A stretch of DNA of 43,680 nucleotides from CAYHZL01 sp964361075 (GTDB taxonomy: Bacteria; Bacteroidota; Ignavibacteria; UBA10030; UBA8401): contig CAYHZL010000006.1 of the NCBI GenBank assembly GCA_964361075.1, forward strand, positions 1 to 43,680. The letters run 5' to 3'. This document shows positions 24,569-34,296 of this stretch, in pieces. A model generated the notes under the pieces. It ran no database searches. It was given only the letters and a program-made list of their open reading frames with translations, and was not told where the DNA came from. The translations under genes and the position numbers were made by a program. How positions within the stretch are numbered: the stretch's first letter is position 1; every line of letters starts with the position of its first letter.

Positions 24569-26953
24569 ATGAAAAAATTTTTACTCTTTTCCATTCTTGC
24601 GGTACTGTTCATCTCTTCTCGTATTCAAAGCCAAATTCTGCCGCTCAAACGCGAATTTCGCGGTGCATGGATTGCAACGGTTGCCAATATTAATTGGCCA
24701 ACTTCTCCCGGACTTCCTTCGCAGACACAACGTGAACAGCTTATTAAAATCCTTGATGGACTTACTGCGAGCAAATTTAATGCAGTTGTTTTTCAAATTC
24801 GTCCGGAGTGCGATGCATTCTACAAATCACCGTACGAGCCTTGGTCATACTGGTTAACCGGAGCGCAAGGTGTTGCGCCAAGCGATAATTACGATCCATT
24901 GGAATTTGCTGTGCAAGAAGCGCATAAGCGCGGATTAGAATTTCATGCGTGGTTTAATCCGTACCGCGCAGAACGTTCTGTTGGATATTACACAACTGCA
25001 AGTACTCATGTTACAAATGCCCATGCTGATTGGGTGTTGAGAGTTACCACTACAACTAACGGTATAAAGTCCGATATAAAATTTTTAGATCCTGGTCAGC
25101 AGCAAGTGCGGGATCATGTTGCAAAAGTAATTTCCGATGTTGTGCGTCGCTATGATATAGATGCCGCACACATGGATGACTATTTTTATGTTGAGCCGAT
25201 GGGAAATCAAGATGCAACAACTTTTGCAACCTCTCCGCGCGGCTTTGCTGATCTCGGAGATTGGCGCCGCGATAATGTTAATCTTTTAATTAAGCAGGTG
25301 TATGACAGCATTCAAGTAATAAAGCCATGGGTAAAATGGGGAATTAGTCCGCGAGGAATTTGGAAGAATGGTACTCCAACAGGAACTTCCGGAAATGATA
25401 ACTACAGCACAATTTATTGTGATGCAACAGCATGGTTGAACGGAAAATATATTGATTACATTGCACCGCAACTCTATTGGAAATTTGGAGGCAATCAAGA
25501 TTATGGAAAGCTGCAGCCATGGTGGGCTTCGCAAAGTAATGGAAGACATTTTTATCCCGGGCTTGCTGATTACCGCATCGGGACTTCGAGTTATGGTACA
25601 GCGAGTGAAGTTGCAAACCAAATTCGTTTCAATCGTACTTCACAAAATGTGCACGGACATATTCATTATCATGGCGGCAATGTGCTCGATAATCTTGGTG
25701 GAATTAATGATACATTGAAAAATGATTTATTTCTTTACTCTGCACTTATTCCGCAGATGATGTGGAAAGATTCGATTGCACCAAATGTACCGATGAATAT
25801 TCGCTATGAACGTATTGCGGGAAAAGGTCCGGCAGTGTTACGTTGGGATATTCCAACGCCAGCAAGTGATGGAAATACTGCAGCACGGTATGTTATGTTT
25901 CGAAAAACAAATCAAATATTTGATAAAGAAGATCAAAGCGCAATACTTTCTGTAGTCGGTGATGCGCAAGCACTTCCTTCAACACCGGTAACAATCAATC
26001 AACCGTATTATTATGCGGTAACAGCACTCGATCGAAATTATAATGAAAGCGGTCTTTCAAACAGTGTTGCTGTCTCTGCACCCGGTGTTCCAATGCTTGC
26101 TTTGCCATTAGATGGAACAATCAATGTTCCACCAGTTTTGAATGTACAATGGAACGCTCCGAACACTGCCGCAATGTATCAATTGCAAGTATCTTCTGAT
26201 TCAATGTTTGCTTCTAATGTATTAGTAAATGATGCATCGCTGCTTGATACAGTCAAAACAATTTTAAACATGAGAGGTGAACAACAATATTTTTGGAGAG
26301 TGGGTGCAAGCAATGCAGGCGGCACAAGTTCGTTTTCAGCAAAGAGGTTCTTCACAACAGGATTTCCTGCCATACCTGTTATTGCATATCCAACGAATTT
26401 AATGACAAGTGTTCCGTTGCAAATTAGTCTGAAGTGGAATAAAAATAAAATAGCAACATCGTACCACGTACAATTATCATCATCGTTTGCATTTGATTCG
26501 GCATTTATTCTTGCCGAGGGAATTACTTCGGACACAATGTTGGCAGCGCCAACGTTACAACCCAATACCATATATTTCTGGCGCATGACTGCAAGCAATG
26601 CTATTGGAACAAGCGGCTGGTCAGAAATATGGAAATTTAAAACCACTACGTCGTTGTATGCATCGCTTTCTTCAAACACACCAAGCGAGTTTCAATTGCA
26701 GCAAAATTATCCAAACCCATTTAACCCGACAACAGTGATCAGTTATCAATTACCAGTAACCAATCATGTATCATTAAGGGTGTATGACGTGCTCGGACGA
26801 GAAACAGCAACATTGGTAGATGAACAACAACCGGCGGGATTTTATAATTATCAATTATCAATTTCAAGCTATCACTTATCAAGCGGCGTGTATTTCTATC
26901 GATTACAAGCCGGCAACTTTACAGCAACAAGAAAAATGATTGTGCAAAAATAA
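24569..26953 (+). CDS. Secreted GHL10-type glycosyl hydrolase-like protein with T9SS sorting domain
   Basis: A 794-residue secreted protein. I chose ATG 24569 because it opens a proper signal peptide (MKKFLLFSILAVLFISS); a longer frame upstream would run into element E. Residues 28-330 match the GHL10/DUF187 family: REFRGAWIATVANINWP, VVFQIRPECDAFYKS, LEFHAWFNPYRA, AAHMDDYFYV and WGISPRGIWKNG. These are related to family 10 lipoproteins such as YngK and thought to act on polysaccharides. Two or three fibronectin type III-like domains follow (about 390-690). The end is a type A sorting domain, LQQNYPNPFNPTTVISYQL..., with final ATRKMIVQK. It is likely surface-exposed. Exact substrate unknown. 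Confidence 0.88.
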   Translation: MKKFLLFSILAVLFISSRIQSQILPLKREFRGAWIATVANINWPTSPGLPSQTQREQLIKILDGLTASKFNAVVFQIRPECDAFYKSPYEPWSYWLTGAQGVAPSDNYDPLEFAVQEAHKRGLEFHAWFNPYRAERSVGYYTTASTHVTNAHADWVLRVTTTTNGIKSDIKFLDPGQQQVRDHVAKVISDVVRRYDIDAAHMDDYFYVEPMGNQDATTFATSPRGFADLGDWRRDNVNLLIKQVYDSIQVIKPWVKWGISPRGIWKNGTPTGTSGNDNYSTIYCDATAWLNGKYIDYIAPQLYWKFGGNQDYGKLQPWWASQSNGRHFYPGLADYRIGTSSYGTASEVANQIRFNRTSQNVHGHIHYHGGNVLDNLGGINDTLKNDLFLYSALIPQMMWKDSIAPNVPMNIRYERIAGKGPAVLRWDIPTPASDGNTAARYVMFRKTNQIFDKEDQSAILSVVGDAQALPSTPVTINQPYYYAVTALDRNYNESGLSNSVAVSAPGVPMLALPLDGTINVPPVLNVQWNAPNTAAMYQLQVSSDSMFASNVLVNDASLLDTVKTILNMRGEQQYFWRVGASNAGGTSSFSAKRFFTTGFPAIPVIAYPTNLMTSVPLQISLKWNKNKIATSYHVQLSSSFAFDSAFILAEGITSDTMLAAPTLQPNTIYFWRMTASNAIGTSGWSEIWKFKTTTSLYASLSSNTPSEFQLQQNYPNPFNPTTVISYQLPVTNHVSLRVYDVLGRETATLVDEQQPAGFYNYQLSISSYHLSSGVYFYRLQAGNFTATRKMIVQK

Positions 26954-27045
26954 TACGTGCGTTTTTTGCATAGGTAATTGGTGACAAAAAATCAAGTATT
27001 TTTTTCTTATGAAAAGACGTTTTCAAGAAAAATTATAGTTGCATT

Positions 27046-27078
27046 TTGACAATATAATTTCTTACTATTGTATAGTAA
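27046..27078 (+). promoter_or_regulatory. Candidate promoter and operator-like palindrome before block 2
   Basis: TTGACA (27046-27051), a rather long 19-base spacer, then TATAGT (27071-27076). A perfect inverted repeat, TTACTAT-TGT-ATAGTAA (27062-27078), overlaps the -10 position, as an operator would. The 251-base gap 26954-27204 holds nothing else recognisable. Visual match only. Confidence 0.35.
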
Positions 27079-27204
27079 TAATATCAGTACTACTTTTAAA
27101 AAGAAATTCTTTGAAATTGTACTCAACATCTCTGTGAAAGTACAACGAATTCGCAAGCCATATAAGAAATACTTATTGATCAGTTTTCTAAAGGAGATGT
27201 ATCC

Positions 27205-30200
27205 GTGAAACGCATTGTTACTTTCTCTCTTCTTCTTTCCGTTCTTCTTCATGCTTTGCTCGTTGCCGGAACTACAGGAAAAATTTCCGGCGTAGTGAGC
27301 AGCGCACAAAACAACGAACGACTTATCGGCGTTAATGTTGTAATTGTTGGAACGCAACTTGGTGCAGTAACAGATCTTGATGGTAATTTTGTTATTGTCA
27401 ATGTTTCGCCTGGTGAATATAGCGTTCGCGCATCGTTATTAGGATATACCGCGGTGCTGCAAACCAAGGTTCGTGTTAATATTGATCAAACGACAGAAGC
27501 AAATTTTCGTTTAACAGAAGAATTGGTAAAAGGTGATGAAGTTATTATCGTTGCACAACGACCGGTCGTACAGAAAGATGTTGCGTCGAGTGTTGCCAAC
27601 ATAACATCGAAAGAAATTGAAAGCCTTCCCGTAACAAGTATTAGTGCTGTTGTTGGTTTGCAAGCCGGTGTGCAAGGAACAACAATACGTGGTGGAGCGT
27701 CAGATCAGACTGCATTTATGTTGGATGGATTAACATTACGGGATGAACGAAATAATACTCCAATCACCGGCATAAGCCTAAGTGCTGTTCAAGATATCCA
27801 AGTTCAAACAGGTGGATTTAATGCAGAGTACGGTAATATTAGATCAGGTATTGTGAACGTGATTACCAAAGAAGGAAATCCAAAACAATATACTGTCAGC
27901 ATAACAGGACGATACAGTCCGCCGACCACAAAAAATTTTGGCGGGAATATCTTTGACAAAAATTCATATTGGATCCGTCCATACCTTGATCCAGAAGTAG
28001 CATTTGTTGGGACAAAGAATGGATCGTGGGATTATTTTACACAACAGCAGTTTCAAGCGTTTGAAGGTTGGAATTCCATCTCAGAAAAAACGATGAAAGA
28101 TCCCAATCCGGCAAAACATTTAACCCCTCTGGCAGCACAACAACTCTTCCTTTTCCAACATCGTAAATCAGCAGACATTATTCAACCGGATTATGATGTT
28201 GACATGGGGATCGGCGGACCGGTTATTCCAATGATCGGTGATCAATTTGGTAATCTCCGATTCTTTGCATCGTACCGAAGTGCCCGGACGATGTATATGA
28301 TTCCGCTGGCAACAAATGACTATCGCGACTATACCGGTCAACTAAAAGTAACCGCCGACATAACCGGTGGAATGAAAATAATGTTCCAAGGTTTGCAGGG
28401 ACAACAATACGGCACAACAAATAGTAGAACGGGTCTTCCCGGATTCTTTACTTCGCCCGGATCTATTGCGAGAGAAATTACCGTCGGCGGCAGTTTTGCA
28501 GATTCAAGAATGTATTCCGATGCGTACTGGTCACCAAGTAAAGTGAACACAAGCAGTTATGGTACGAAGTTTACTCATATTCTTTCATCAGTAACATCGT
28601 ATGAGATCAGTATTAATAGAGTCGTTTCTCAATATCAAACCAATCCCGGTCGCAGTCGAAATACAGACAGCGTCTATTCTTTTGGCAATGGATACACAAC
28701 AGACGAAGGACCATTCGGTTATACTTTTAATCCAACGACCGGTGTTAATGGTCTGCGAATGAGCATTGGTTTCAGCAATTCACGTGACAGCAGCAAAGTG
28801 GCTGCATCAACAGTGCGTTTTGATTTCAATAGTCAGATCGATAAATATGATCAAATAAAAGTAGGGGCGGAATTCACCTATACCCAAAATGATGTGAATT
28901 ATGCTTCGATCGATCCTTATTTGCCGCGAAGCGGAATTTGGTCAAAATGGTCAACAACACCAATTCGTGGTGCATTGTACGCACAGGATAAGATAGAGTA
29001 CGAAGGGATGATCGCTAATATCGGCGTTCGCATGGATTATTCTGATCCTCGCGGCACGTGGTATGAATATTCACCTTATGATAAAGCTCTTTCTCCGGAA
29101 TTTGCTGCCGGTTTAGATACTATCCTTGCTCGTGTTCAAATAAAAAAGAGTCTCACATTTAGTCCTCGTATTGGAATAGCGTTTCCGGTTACCGAGTATT
29201 CCAAACTATTTTTCAATTATGGACACTTCCGTCAGATGCCTACGCCGGAGAATTTGTATTTGATTCGTCGTTCGACATTCGATCAATCTGTAACACGTCT
29301 TGCGAACCCAAATAATCCGCTTCCAAAAACGGTTGCTTATGAATTAGGGTATGAACATAGTTTATTTGAACAATACCTTATTCGCGTAGCAGGCTATTAT
29401 AAAGATGTTACAGACCAACCAGCCCTTGTTACATACGTCAGCCGTGATACAAAAGTAAACTATACAGTATCAACGCCAAGTTCCTATGCAGATATTCGCG
29501 GCTTTGAAATTACGCTGCAAAAAAATAGAGGTGAGTGGATCACGGGATTTTTGAATTATACATACATGGCATCATCACGCGGACAATACGGATTTAGTTA
29601 TGCGTATGAAAATGCTGCAGACCAACGAACATACGAACGCGACAATCGTGAAACAGATCTTTATCAAACAAAACCTGTTCCTTCTCCATATGCTCGTTTC
29701 AGCCTCGATCTGTTTACACCAGTTGATTACGATCCGTTGGGTTCGAATGGATTTTTATTTAATGATTGGAGATTGAATTTTACCGGAAGCTGGCAAAACG
29801 GTACTTATTTCACATGGGCTGGCGGCGGCGGAGCAAAAATTCCTGGTATTCGCAACAATATGAAGTATAAAGACAATTATTTTCTAGATATGCGTGTAAG
29901 TAAATCATTTAAGATTATGGGTGCCACATTGTTGGTCTTTATGGATGTTTTCAATTTGCCAAACATCCAGAATTTAAGTATCAATTCCGATACCGATATT
30001 CCCTATGGGTTTATCGGAACCAACTTTGATGAGTATATAAAATCGTTACACATGCCTTCGGATAAATATGACTCTCGATTTGGATACGTCAATATTACCG
30101 GGGATGATAAACCGGGTGACGTTCGTAAAAATGGAGTTGATTATGTTCCGATCGTTGCAGTTGGCAGTACGGCTGGTGTTACAAATCCTTATACAACTGC

Positions 30201-30390
30201 TATTTATTATGATGCAGGCCAAAATCAATATCTTGAATATAAAAATAACGCATGGGTACAGGTTGACCAAGGACGTTTGAGTAAAGTGCTTGATGATAAA
30301 GCATATATCCGAATGCCGAGCATGCCTCAATTCTTATTCTTAAATCCGCGCGATATTTATTACGGAATGAAATTGACATTTGATTTTTAG
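27205..30390 (+). CDS. TonB-dependent receptor with carboxypeptidase-regulatory-like N-terminal domain (block 2)
   Basis: A 1061-residue outer-membrane receptor. Signal peptide ends near LVAG. The CarboxypepD_reg-like domain (about 24-105) reads GKISGVVSSAQNNERLIGVNV and then YSVRASLLGYTAVLQ. The plug (about 120-230) has TTIRGGASDQTAFMLDGLTL, then AEYGNIRSGIVNVITKEGN. The barrel ends in IYYGMKLTFDF. It is a paralogue of the receptor at 17699, with the same domain order but a longer barrel. AAAGGAG sits about 8 bases before ATG. It opens a run of six same-strand genes to 36967. Substrate unknown. Confidence 0.9.
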   Translation: MKRIVTFSLLLSVLLHALLVAGTTGKISGVVSSAQNNERLIGVNVVIVGTQLGAVTDLDGNFVIVNVSPGEYSVRASLLGYTAVLQTKVRVNIDQTTEANFRLTEELVKGDEVIIVAQRPVVQKDVASSVANITSKEIESLPVTSISAVVGLQAGVQGTTIRGGASDQTAFMLDGLTLRDERNNTPITGISLSAVQDIQVQTGGFNAEYGNIRSGIVNVITKEGNPKQYTVSITGRYSPPTTKNFGGNIFDKNSYWIRPYLDPEVAFVGTKNGSWDYFTQQQFQAFEGWNSISEKTMKDPNPAKHLTPLAAQQLFLFQHRKSADIIQPDYDVDMGIGGPVIPMIGDQFGNLRFFASYRSARTMYMIPLATNDYRDYTGQLKVTADITGGMKIMFQGLQGQQYGTTNSRTGLPGFFTSPGSIAREITVGGSFADSRMYSDAYWSPSKVNTSSYGTKFTHILSSVTSYEISINRVVSQYQTNPGRSRNTDSVYSFGNGYTTDEGPFGYTFNPTTGVNGLRMSIGFSNSRDSSKVAASTVRFDFNSQIDKYDQIKVGAEFTYTQNDVNYASIDPYLPRSGIWSKWSTTPIRGALYAQDKIEYEGMIANIGVRMDYSDPRGTWYEYSPYDKALSPEFAAGLDTILARVQIKKSLTFSPRIGIAFPVTEYSKLFFNYGHFRQMPTPENLYLIRRSTFDQSVTRLANPNNPLPKTVAYELGYEHSLFEQYLIRVAGYYKDVTDQPALVTYVSRDTKVNYTVSTPSSYADIRGFEITLQKNRGEWITGFLNYTYMASSRGQYGFSYAYENAADQRTYERDNRETDLYQTKPVPSPYARFSLDLFTPVDYDPLGSNGFLFNDWRLNFTGSWQNGTYFTWAGGGGAKIPGIRNNMKYKDNYFLDMRVSKSFKIMGATLLVFMDVFNLPNIQNLSINSDTDIPYGFIGTNFDEYIKSLHMPSDKYDSRFGYVNITGDDKPGDVRKNGVDYVPIVAVGSTAGVTNPYTTAIYYDAGQNQYLEYKNNAWVQVDQGRLSKVLDDKAYIRMPSMPQFLFLNPRDIYYGMKLTFDF

Positions 30391-30454
30391 TATATGAACC
30401 GTCGTGTTTAATGATTATCGATCCACGCGGTATTGAACCATTTACGAGGAAGCT

Positions 30455-32527
30455 ATGAAGCAAAAATTATTTTCAAAACACTTTATCGAAATAAGTTTGT
30501 TTGTCGGTCTGTTCATAAGTTCTGTCCCTCTTGAAGCACAACAATCAAAATGGATGACTGTCGGTGCATTGCAAAGTTGGTACTCCAGTTCCGGATGTGA
30601 GATTGAAGAAGGGCGAGTGCAGGTGCAGCAAGATGGTGTTCGATGGCCCGCAATTTTTCAAAACCAGGATATGATTGCTGCAAAAGGATTTTGGATCGGC
30701 ACAACGAATTATTTAGATAAAAACGGCACAACGTACCAGCAAAAAGTTGTCCATGTTGGACCTCGAGTGCGTGGTACTACAGAGTTTTTCAAAACACGTT
30801 TTAAAATGATCAGCAAGTTTGATCCGCCTGTTGTCTTTGTTGATGGAAATATTTCTGAAGGTCAATCGGTAGTTAACGACAGTGTTGATACTAATTTAAA
30901 AGCTGATAGAGTAATTGATAATATCATCAATACATCCATCGGTATTGAAGTTCATAGAAAAATTATCGGTTTCAGTCAACAAGGTCATGACAACTATCTT
31001 ATCTATGAATATACTTTTACCAACACAGGCATCGTCGATGATATCGGGACGACGCGTTCTTCGAAAACTCTCACAGGAGTCTATTTTTATTGGCAGAATC
31101 GGTATGCAGTAAATGCAGATACCAGATATGTCATTGGAAACTCCACCGGCTGGGGGACCAATACATTAAACGATGTTGTTGGTGATACAATCGCTCCTCA
31201 TACATTTCCATTTGTAGCATCACCATTTAATACTGCAAACGATTTGCGTGCCACATACGCTTGGCATGGTAAATCCCCTTTATTTACTGGCGGTTATGAT
31301 AATGTCGGTGGACCAATTTGGTCTCCTGCCACTGCAGCCGGATATGGATATCAAAAAGGAGATACAGTCGGTAGATTAGGTGCCACACAATTTGTTGGCG
31401 TGGTTACGTTGTACGCACAAAAATCTGCATCGGATACATCAGATGATAAAAAACAACCTGCAACAACATCTTATGAAGGATCTGACGAACCAAACAATTC
31501 TAATAATGATCAATACAATTCAGTAAAAATGTCTTCAGAATATAGCTGGATGACCAAAGGGCATGTCATACCGAGACACGCAGATAAAGTTGGTCCAACA
31601 AATGATCCCGCAACCGGTTCTGCCGGGGCGGCGGGATACTCTGCAGCAATTGGATATGGACCATACACGTTGGCACCTGGCGAAGGAATTAAAATTGTAA
31701 TGGCAGAAGCGGCTGGCGGTTTGTCTCGGGAAGCGAATACTGATATTGGCAGATTATATAAAAATGCTCCTTCGGCGACACGTGAAACTGCTTTATTGAA
31801 TTATAAAGGTGTCAGTAAAACAAAAAATGATTGGGTCTATACCAGCAGAGATTCTTTGTTTAAAACGTTTCGTAATGCGATCAGTAATTATCAATCAGGA
31901 TATGCCGCTGGTTCTCAAGCACCATTTCCTCCGAAAATTTTTAATGTAAATTCCGGAGCAGGCGGTATCCGATTTACATGGGAATTATATAGCAGCACGG
32001 GAGTACAGGGATTTCAAGTATGGCGGGCAATCAGTCGTTCCGATAGTAATTATACAAAGATCGCCGATCTTCCGGCAAGTGCTCGTGCTTATCAAGATAC
32101 TACTGCAGTTGTTGACGTAGCACATTATTATAATTTTGTTGTGGTCGGGGCAAATGGCTTAACAAGTAATCCATATTACGCTCAAACGTACGATCCAGCA
32201 TACAAAAAAGTAGCCGCTTCTGCGGAATTGATAAAATCAAATATCCGTATCGTCCCCAATCCCTATAATATCAGCGCCGCGAAATTATTGTATCCCGGCG
32301 AACAAGATAAGATCGCATTTAAGAATGTTCCTGCAATCTGTACGATCAGAATTTATTCAGAATTGGGAGAACTTATTAATACTATGGAACATAACGATGG
32401 AACAGGAACGCAAGATTATGATATGACTACATCATCGAAACAAATTATTGTCAGCGGAATATATATTGCTGTGATCGAAACCCCGGCGGGCAGTAGAGCA
32501 ATCTTGAAATTCGTGGTCATTCGTTAA
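30455..32527 (+). CDS. Secreted protein with VPxPY C-terminal domain (block 2)
   Basis: A 690-residue secreted protein with signal peptide (cleaved after LEA). No catalytic domain is recognised. A fibronectin type III-like segment is visible near 485-570 (GIRFTWELYSSTGVQGFQVW in part). The C-terminal domain begins IRIVPNPYNISAAKLLY and continues FKNVPAICTIRIYSELGELI, ending in AILKFVVIR. It aligns with the end of the protein at 20440, so both blocks keep the same tail type after their receptor. AGGAAG precedes the ATG. It follows the receptor by 64 bases. Confidence 0.75.
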   Translation: MKQKLFSKHFIEISLFVGLFISSVPLEAQQSKWMTVGALQSWYSSSGCEIEEGRVQVQQDGVRWPAIFQNQDMIAAKGFWIGTTNYLDKNGTTYQQKVVHVGPRVRGTTEFFKTRFKMISKFDPPVVFVDGNISEGQSVVNDSVDTNLKADRVIDNIINTSIGIEVHRKIIGFSQQGHDNYLIYEYTFTNTGIVDDIGTTRSSKTLTGVYFYWQNRYAVNADTRYVIGNSTGWGTNTLNDVVGDTIAPHTFPFVASPFNTANDLRATYAWHGKSPLFTGGYDNVGGPIWSPATAAGYGYQKGDTVGRLGATQFVGVVTLYAQKSASDTSDDKKQPATTSYEGSDEPNNSNNDQYNSVKMSSEYSWMTKGHVIPRHADKVGPTNDPATGSAGAAGYSAAIGYGPYTLAPGEGIKIVMAEAAGGLSREANTDIGRLYKNAPSATRETALLNYKGVSKTKNDWVYTSRDSLFKTFRNAISNYQSGYAAGSQAPFPPKIFNVNSGAGGIRFTWELYSSTGVQGFQVWRAISRSDSNYTKIADLPASARAYQDTTAVVDVAHYYNFVVVGANGLTSNPYYAQTYDPAYKKVAASAELIKSNIRIVPNPYNISAAKLLYPGEQDKIAFKNVPAICTIRIYSELGELINTMEHNDGTGTQDYDMTTSSKQIIVSGIYIAVIETPAGSRAILKFVVIR

Positions 32528-32550
32528 TAGGATCTCTTCGAAAGGATTTG

Positions 32551-33225
32551 ATGGTTATGAACAAAATGATTTTTTCAGTTAGTGTTTTTGTTTTGAACAT
32601 GATTGTGATTAGCTGTAACAGCCCATCGGCAAACAATAAATATAATTATGTTTGGCAACCGTCTTCAACCAATACATGGTATGTTGTTCTCAATGATACA
32701 TTGACCACAAGTAGCAGTGTTGCCGGGTTTAAAGTAACTTCTTCAGGTTTTGAATATACGCTGACCGTAGACAGTACCGGTCGTGATACTGCATTTACAC
32801 CGAAAATGTACATAGTAAGCAACATCAATACTGCCAGTCGAATGGAGGTGTCGTTCGATATTGCGGTTCGAGGAGCGATCGATACTCTTCTGATGAGCGA
32901 CAGTTCGAAAATTGTATTTGCTTATGTCTCATCCGGCGGATCAATAGTTTCTATTGGTGCCAATAATGTCCGTGATTCTAAATCGTATGATATTGCGGCA
33001 CAGAGCATACTTTCAAGCAAACCTGAAAATAAAAATTTTACATTTTCAACAAGTCCGGATAAATGCAGTAAACAAATTCGGATTCGGACAAAATTAAACT
33101 GGATACAGTATTCAGGATCCATACCGTTGAAACCGAATACGATACCAAAATCAAAAACAGTGACTGTTGTTGTATCAAATTTAAAAATCACAACATTTGA
33201 TATTGATGTTTTGGATAAACCATAG
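32551..33225 (+). CDS. Small lipoprotein, unknown function (block 2)
   Basis: Predicted lipoprotein of 224 residues from ATG 32551; ATG 32557 is equally possible. Both follow AAAGGA (32541-32546). The signal ends in a lipobox VISC with the lipidated cysteine at residue 22. The mature part is Ser/Thr-rich and strand-rich and matches no family I can name. It sits between the VPxPY protein and the PorV-like barrel, an extra gene relative to block 1. Confidence 0.7.
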   Translation: MVMNKMIFSVSVFVLNMIVISCNSPSANNKYNYVWQPSSTNTWYVVLNDTLTTSSSVAGFKVTSSGFEYTLTVDSTGRDTAFTPKMYIVSNINTASRMEVSFDIAVRGAIDTLLMSDSSKIVFAYVSSGGSIVSIGANNVRDSKSYDIAAQSILSSKPENKNFTFSTSPDKCSKQIRIRTKLNWIQYSGSIPLKPNTIPKSKTVTVVVSNLKITTFDIDVLDKP

Positions 33226-33273
33226 TATGTTCGATTCTCTGAATTTACGCATGATCAATCTTTCAGGTATTTT

Positions 33274-34275
33274 ATGAAAATAAAATTTGTATTGACTCTA
33301 ATCCTACTTACTGCAGCTATCGGTGTTGCAGATGACAAACAAAAGCGCGGTCAAACAGGATTTAAGTTTTTAAACGTGGCCACCGATCCGCGTATGGTTG
33401 CAATGGGTGAAGCGGGAACAGCGATTGAAGGTGGTTCATCCTCCATGTTTTTTAATCCAGCAAGTATGGCATGGATGAAAACAATGGTGAACGCTCAAGT
33501 TGGGCAGGTGCAATGGTTTGCTGATATTAACTATAAACATGGAGCAATCGCACTTGCACCTTCCAACGGTGATTTTGGCGTTCTCGGATTCAGTGTGCAA
33601 TATGCAGATTACGGTGAAATTATCAGAACGATCCGAACGGATATTGGAGATGGGTATTTAGATCTTGGAACATTTCATCCCATAGCAATGCAGGCGGGAC
33701 TAAGTTATGCCCGCGCTTTAAGTGATAGATTTGCTGTCGGCGGCAATGTGAAATACACACTGCAGAACCTTGGTAACGGTATCAATGAATTGAATGACCA
33801 GGATAATCCTCTTGCTTCAAAAAATTCTATCGATGTTGTTGCCTTTGATTTCGGTATGTATTATAAAACAGGACTTAAGAGTTTAAACTTTGCAGTCAGC
33901 GTTCGAAATTTTTCACAAGAGGTTAAATATCAACGTGAAGGATTCCCACTCCCTTTGATTTTTCGTGTTGGCGTAGCATTTAATGCGATGGATATTATCA
34001 CCGAGGATAAAGATGCAGACGCATTTCTCATTTCGGTTGATGCCACTCACCCGCGAGATTTTTCAGAACAGGTGAATATCGGCGGTGAATATACATTTAT
34101 GAAAATTCTTGCATTGCGAGCCGGTTATATGTTTAACAATGATCTCTATAATTTCACTGCTGGTGCAGGAGTTCATCATTCGATTGAAGGAGTAGATTTT
34201 GGTGTGGATTATTCTTATACGCCATACGATAAGCTTGGCACAGTCAATCGTTTTTCGGTTCAATTTAATTTTTAA
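33274..34275 (+). CDS. PorV/PorQ-family outer-membrane protein (block 2)
   Basis: A 333-residue barrel with signal peptide (cleaved after GVA). The family signature lies near the mature start: GFKFLNVATDPRMVAMGEAG, then SSSMFFNPASMAWM. Barrel strands continue to the end NRFSVQFNF. It is similar in size and pattern to the protein at 23245 and occupies the same place in its block, after a TonB receptor and a VPxPY protein. By analogy with PorV it may help place the neighbouring secreted proteins on the cell surface. Confidence 0.83.
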   Translation: MKIKFVLTLILLTAAIGVADDKQKRGQTGFKFLNVATDPRMVAMGEAGTAIEGGSSSMFFNPASMAWMKTMVNAQVGQVQWFADINYKHGAIALAPSNGDFGVLGFSVQYADYGEIIRTIRTDIGDGYLDLGTFHPIAMQAGLSYARALSDRFAVGGNVKYTLQNLGNGINELNDQDNPLASKNSIDVVAFDFGMYYKTGLKSLNFAVSVRNFSQEVKYQREGFPLPLIFRVGVAFNAMDIITEDKDADAFLISVDATHPRDFSEQVNIGGEYTFMKILALRAGYMFNNDLYNFTAGAGVHHSIEGVDFGVDYSYTPYDKLGTVNRFSVQFNF

Positions 34276-34296
34276 CGTTCATTTCTTAAAAATGGT

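Noticed and set aside
24263..24582. AAAAAATTTTT at both 24263-24273 and 24572-24582 as a duplication around element E
   Set aside because: The second copy is simply the AAA AAA TTT TTA codons of a signal peptide, with no element end beside it. The word is low in complexity, so it is not accepted as a target-site duplication.
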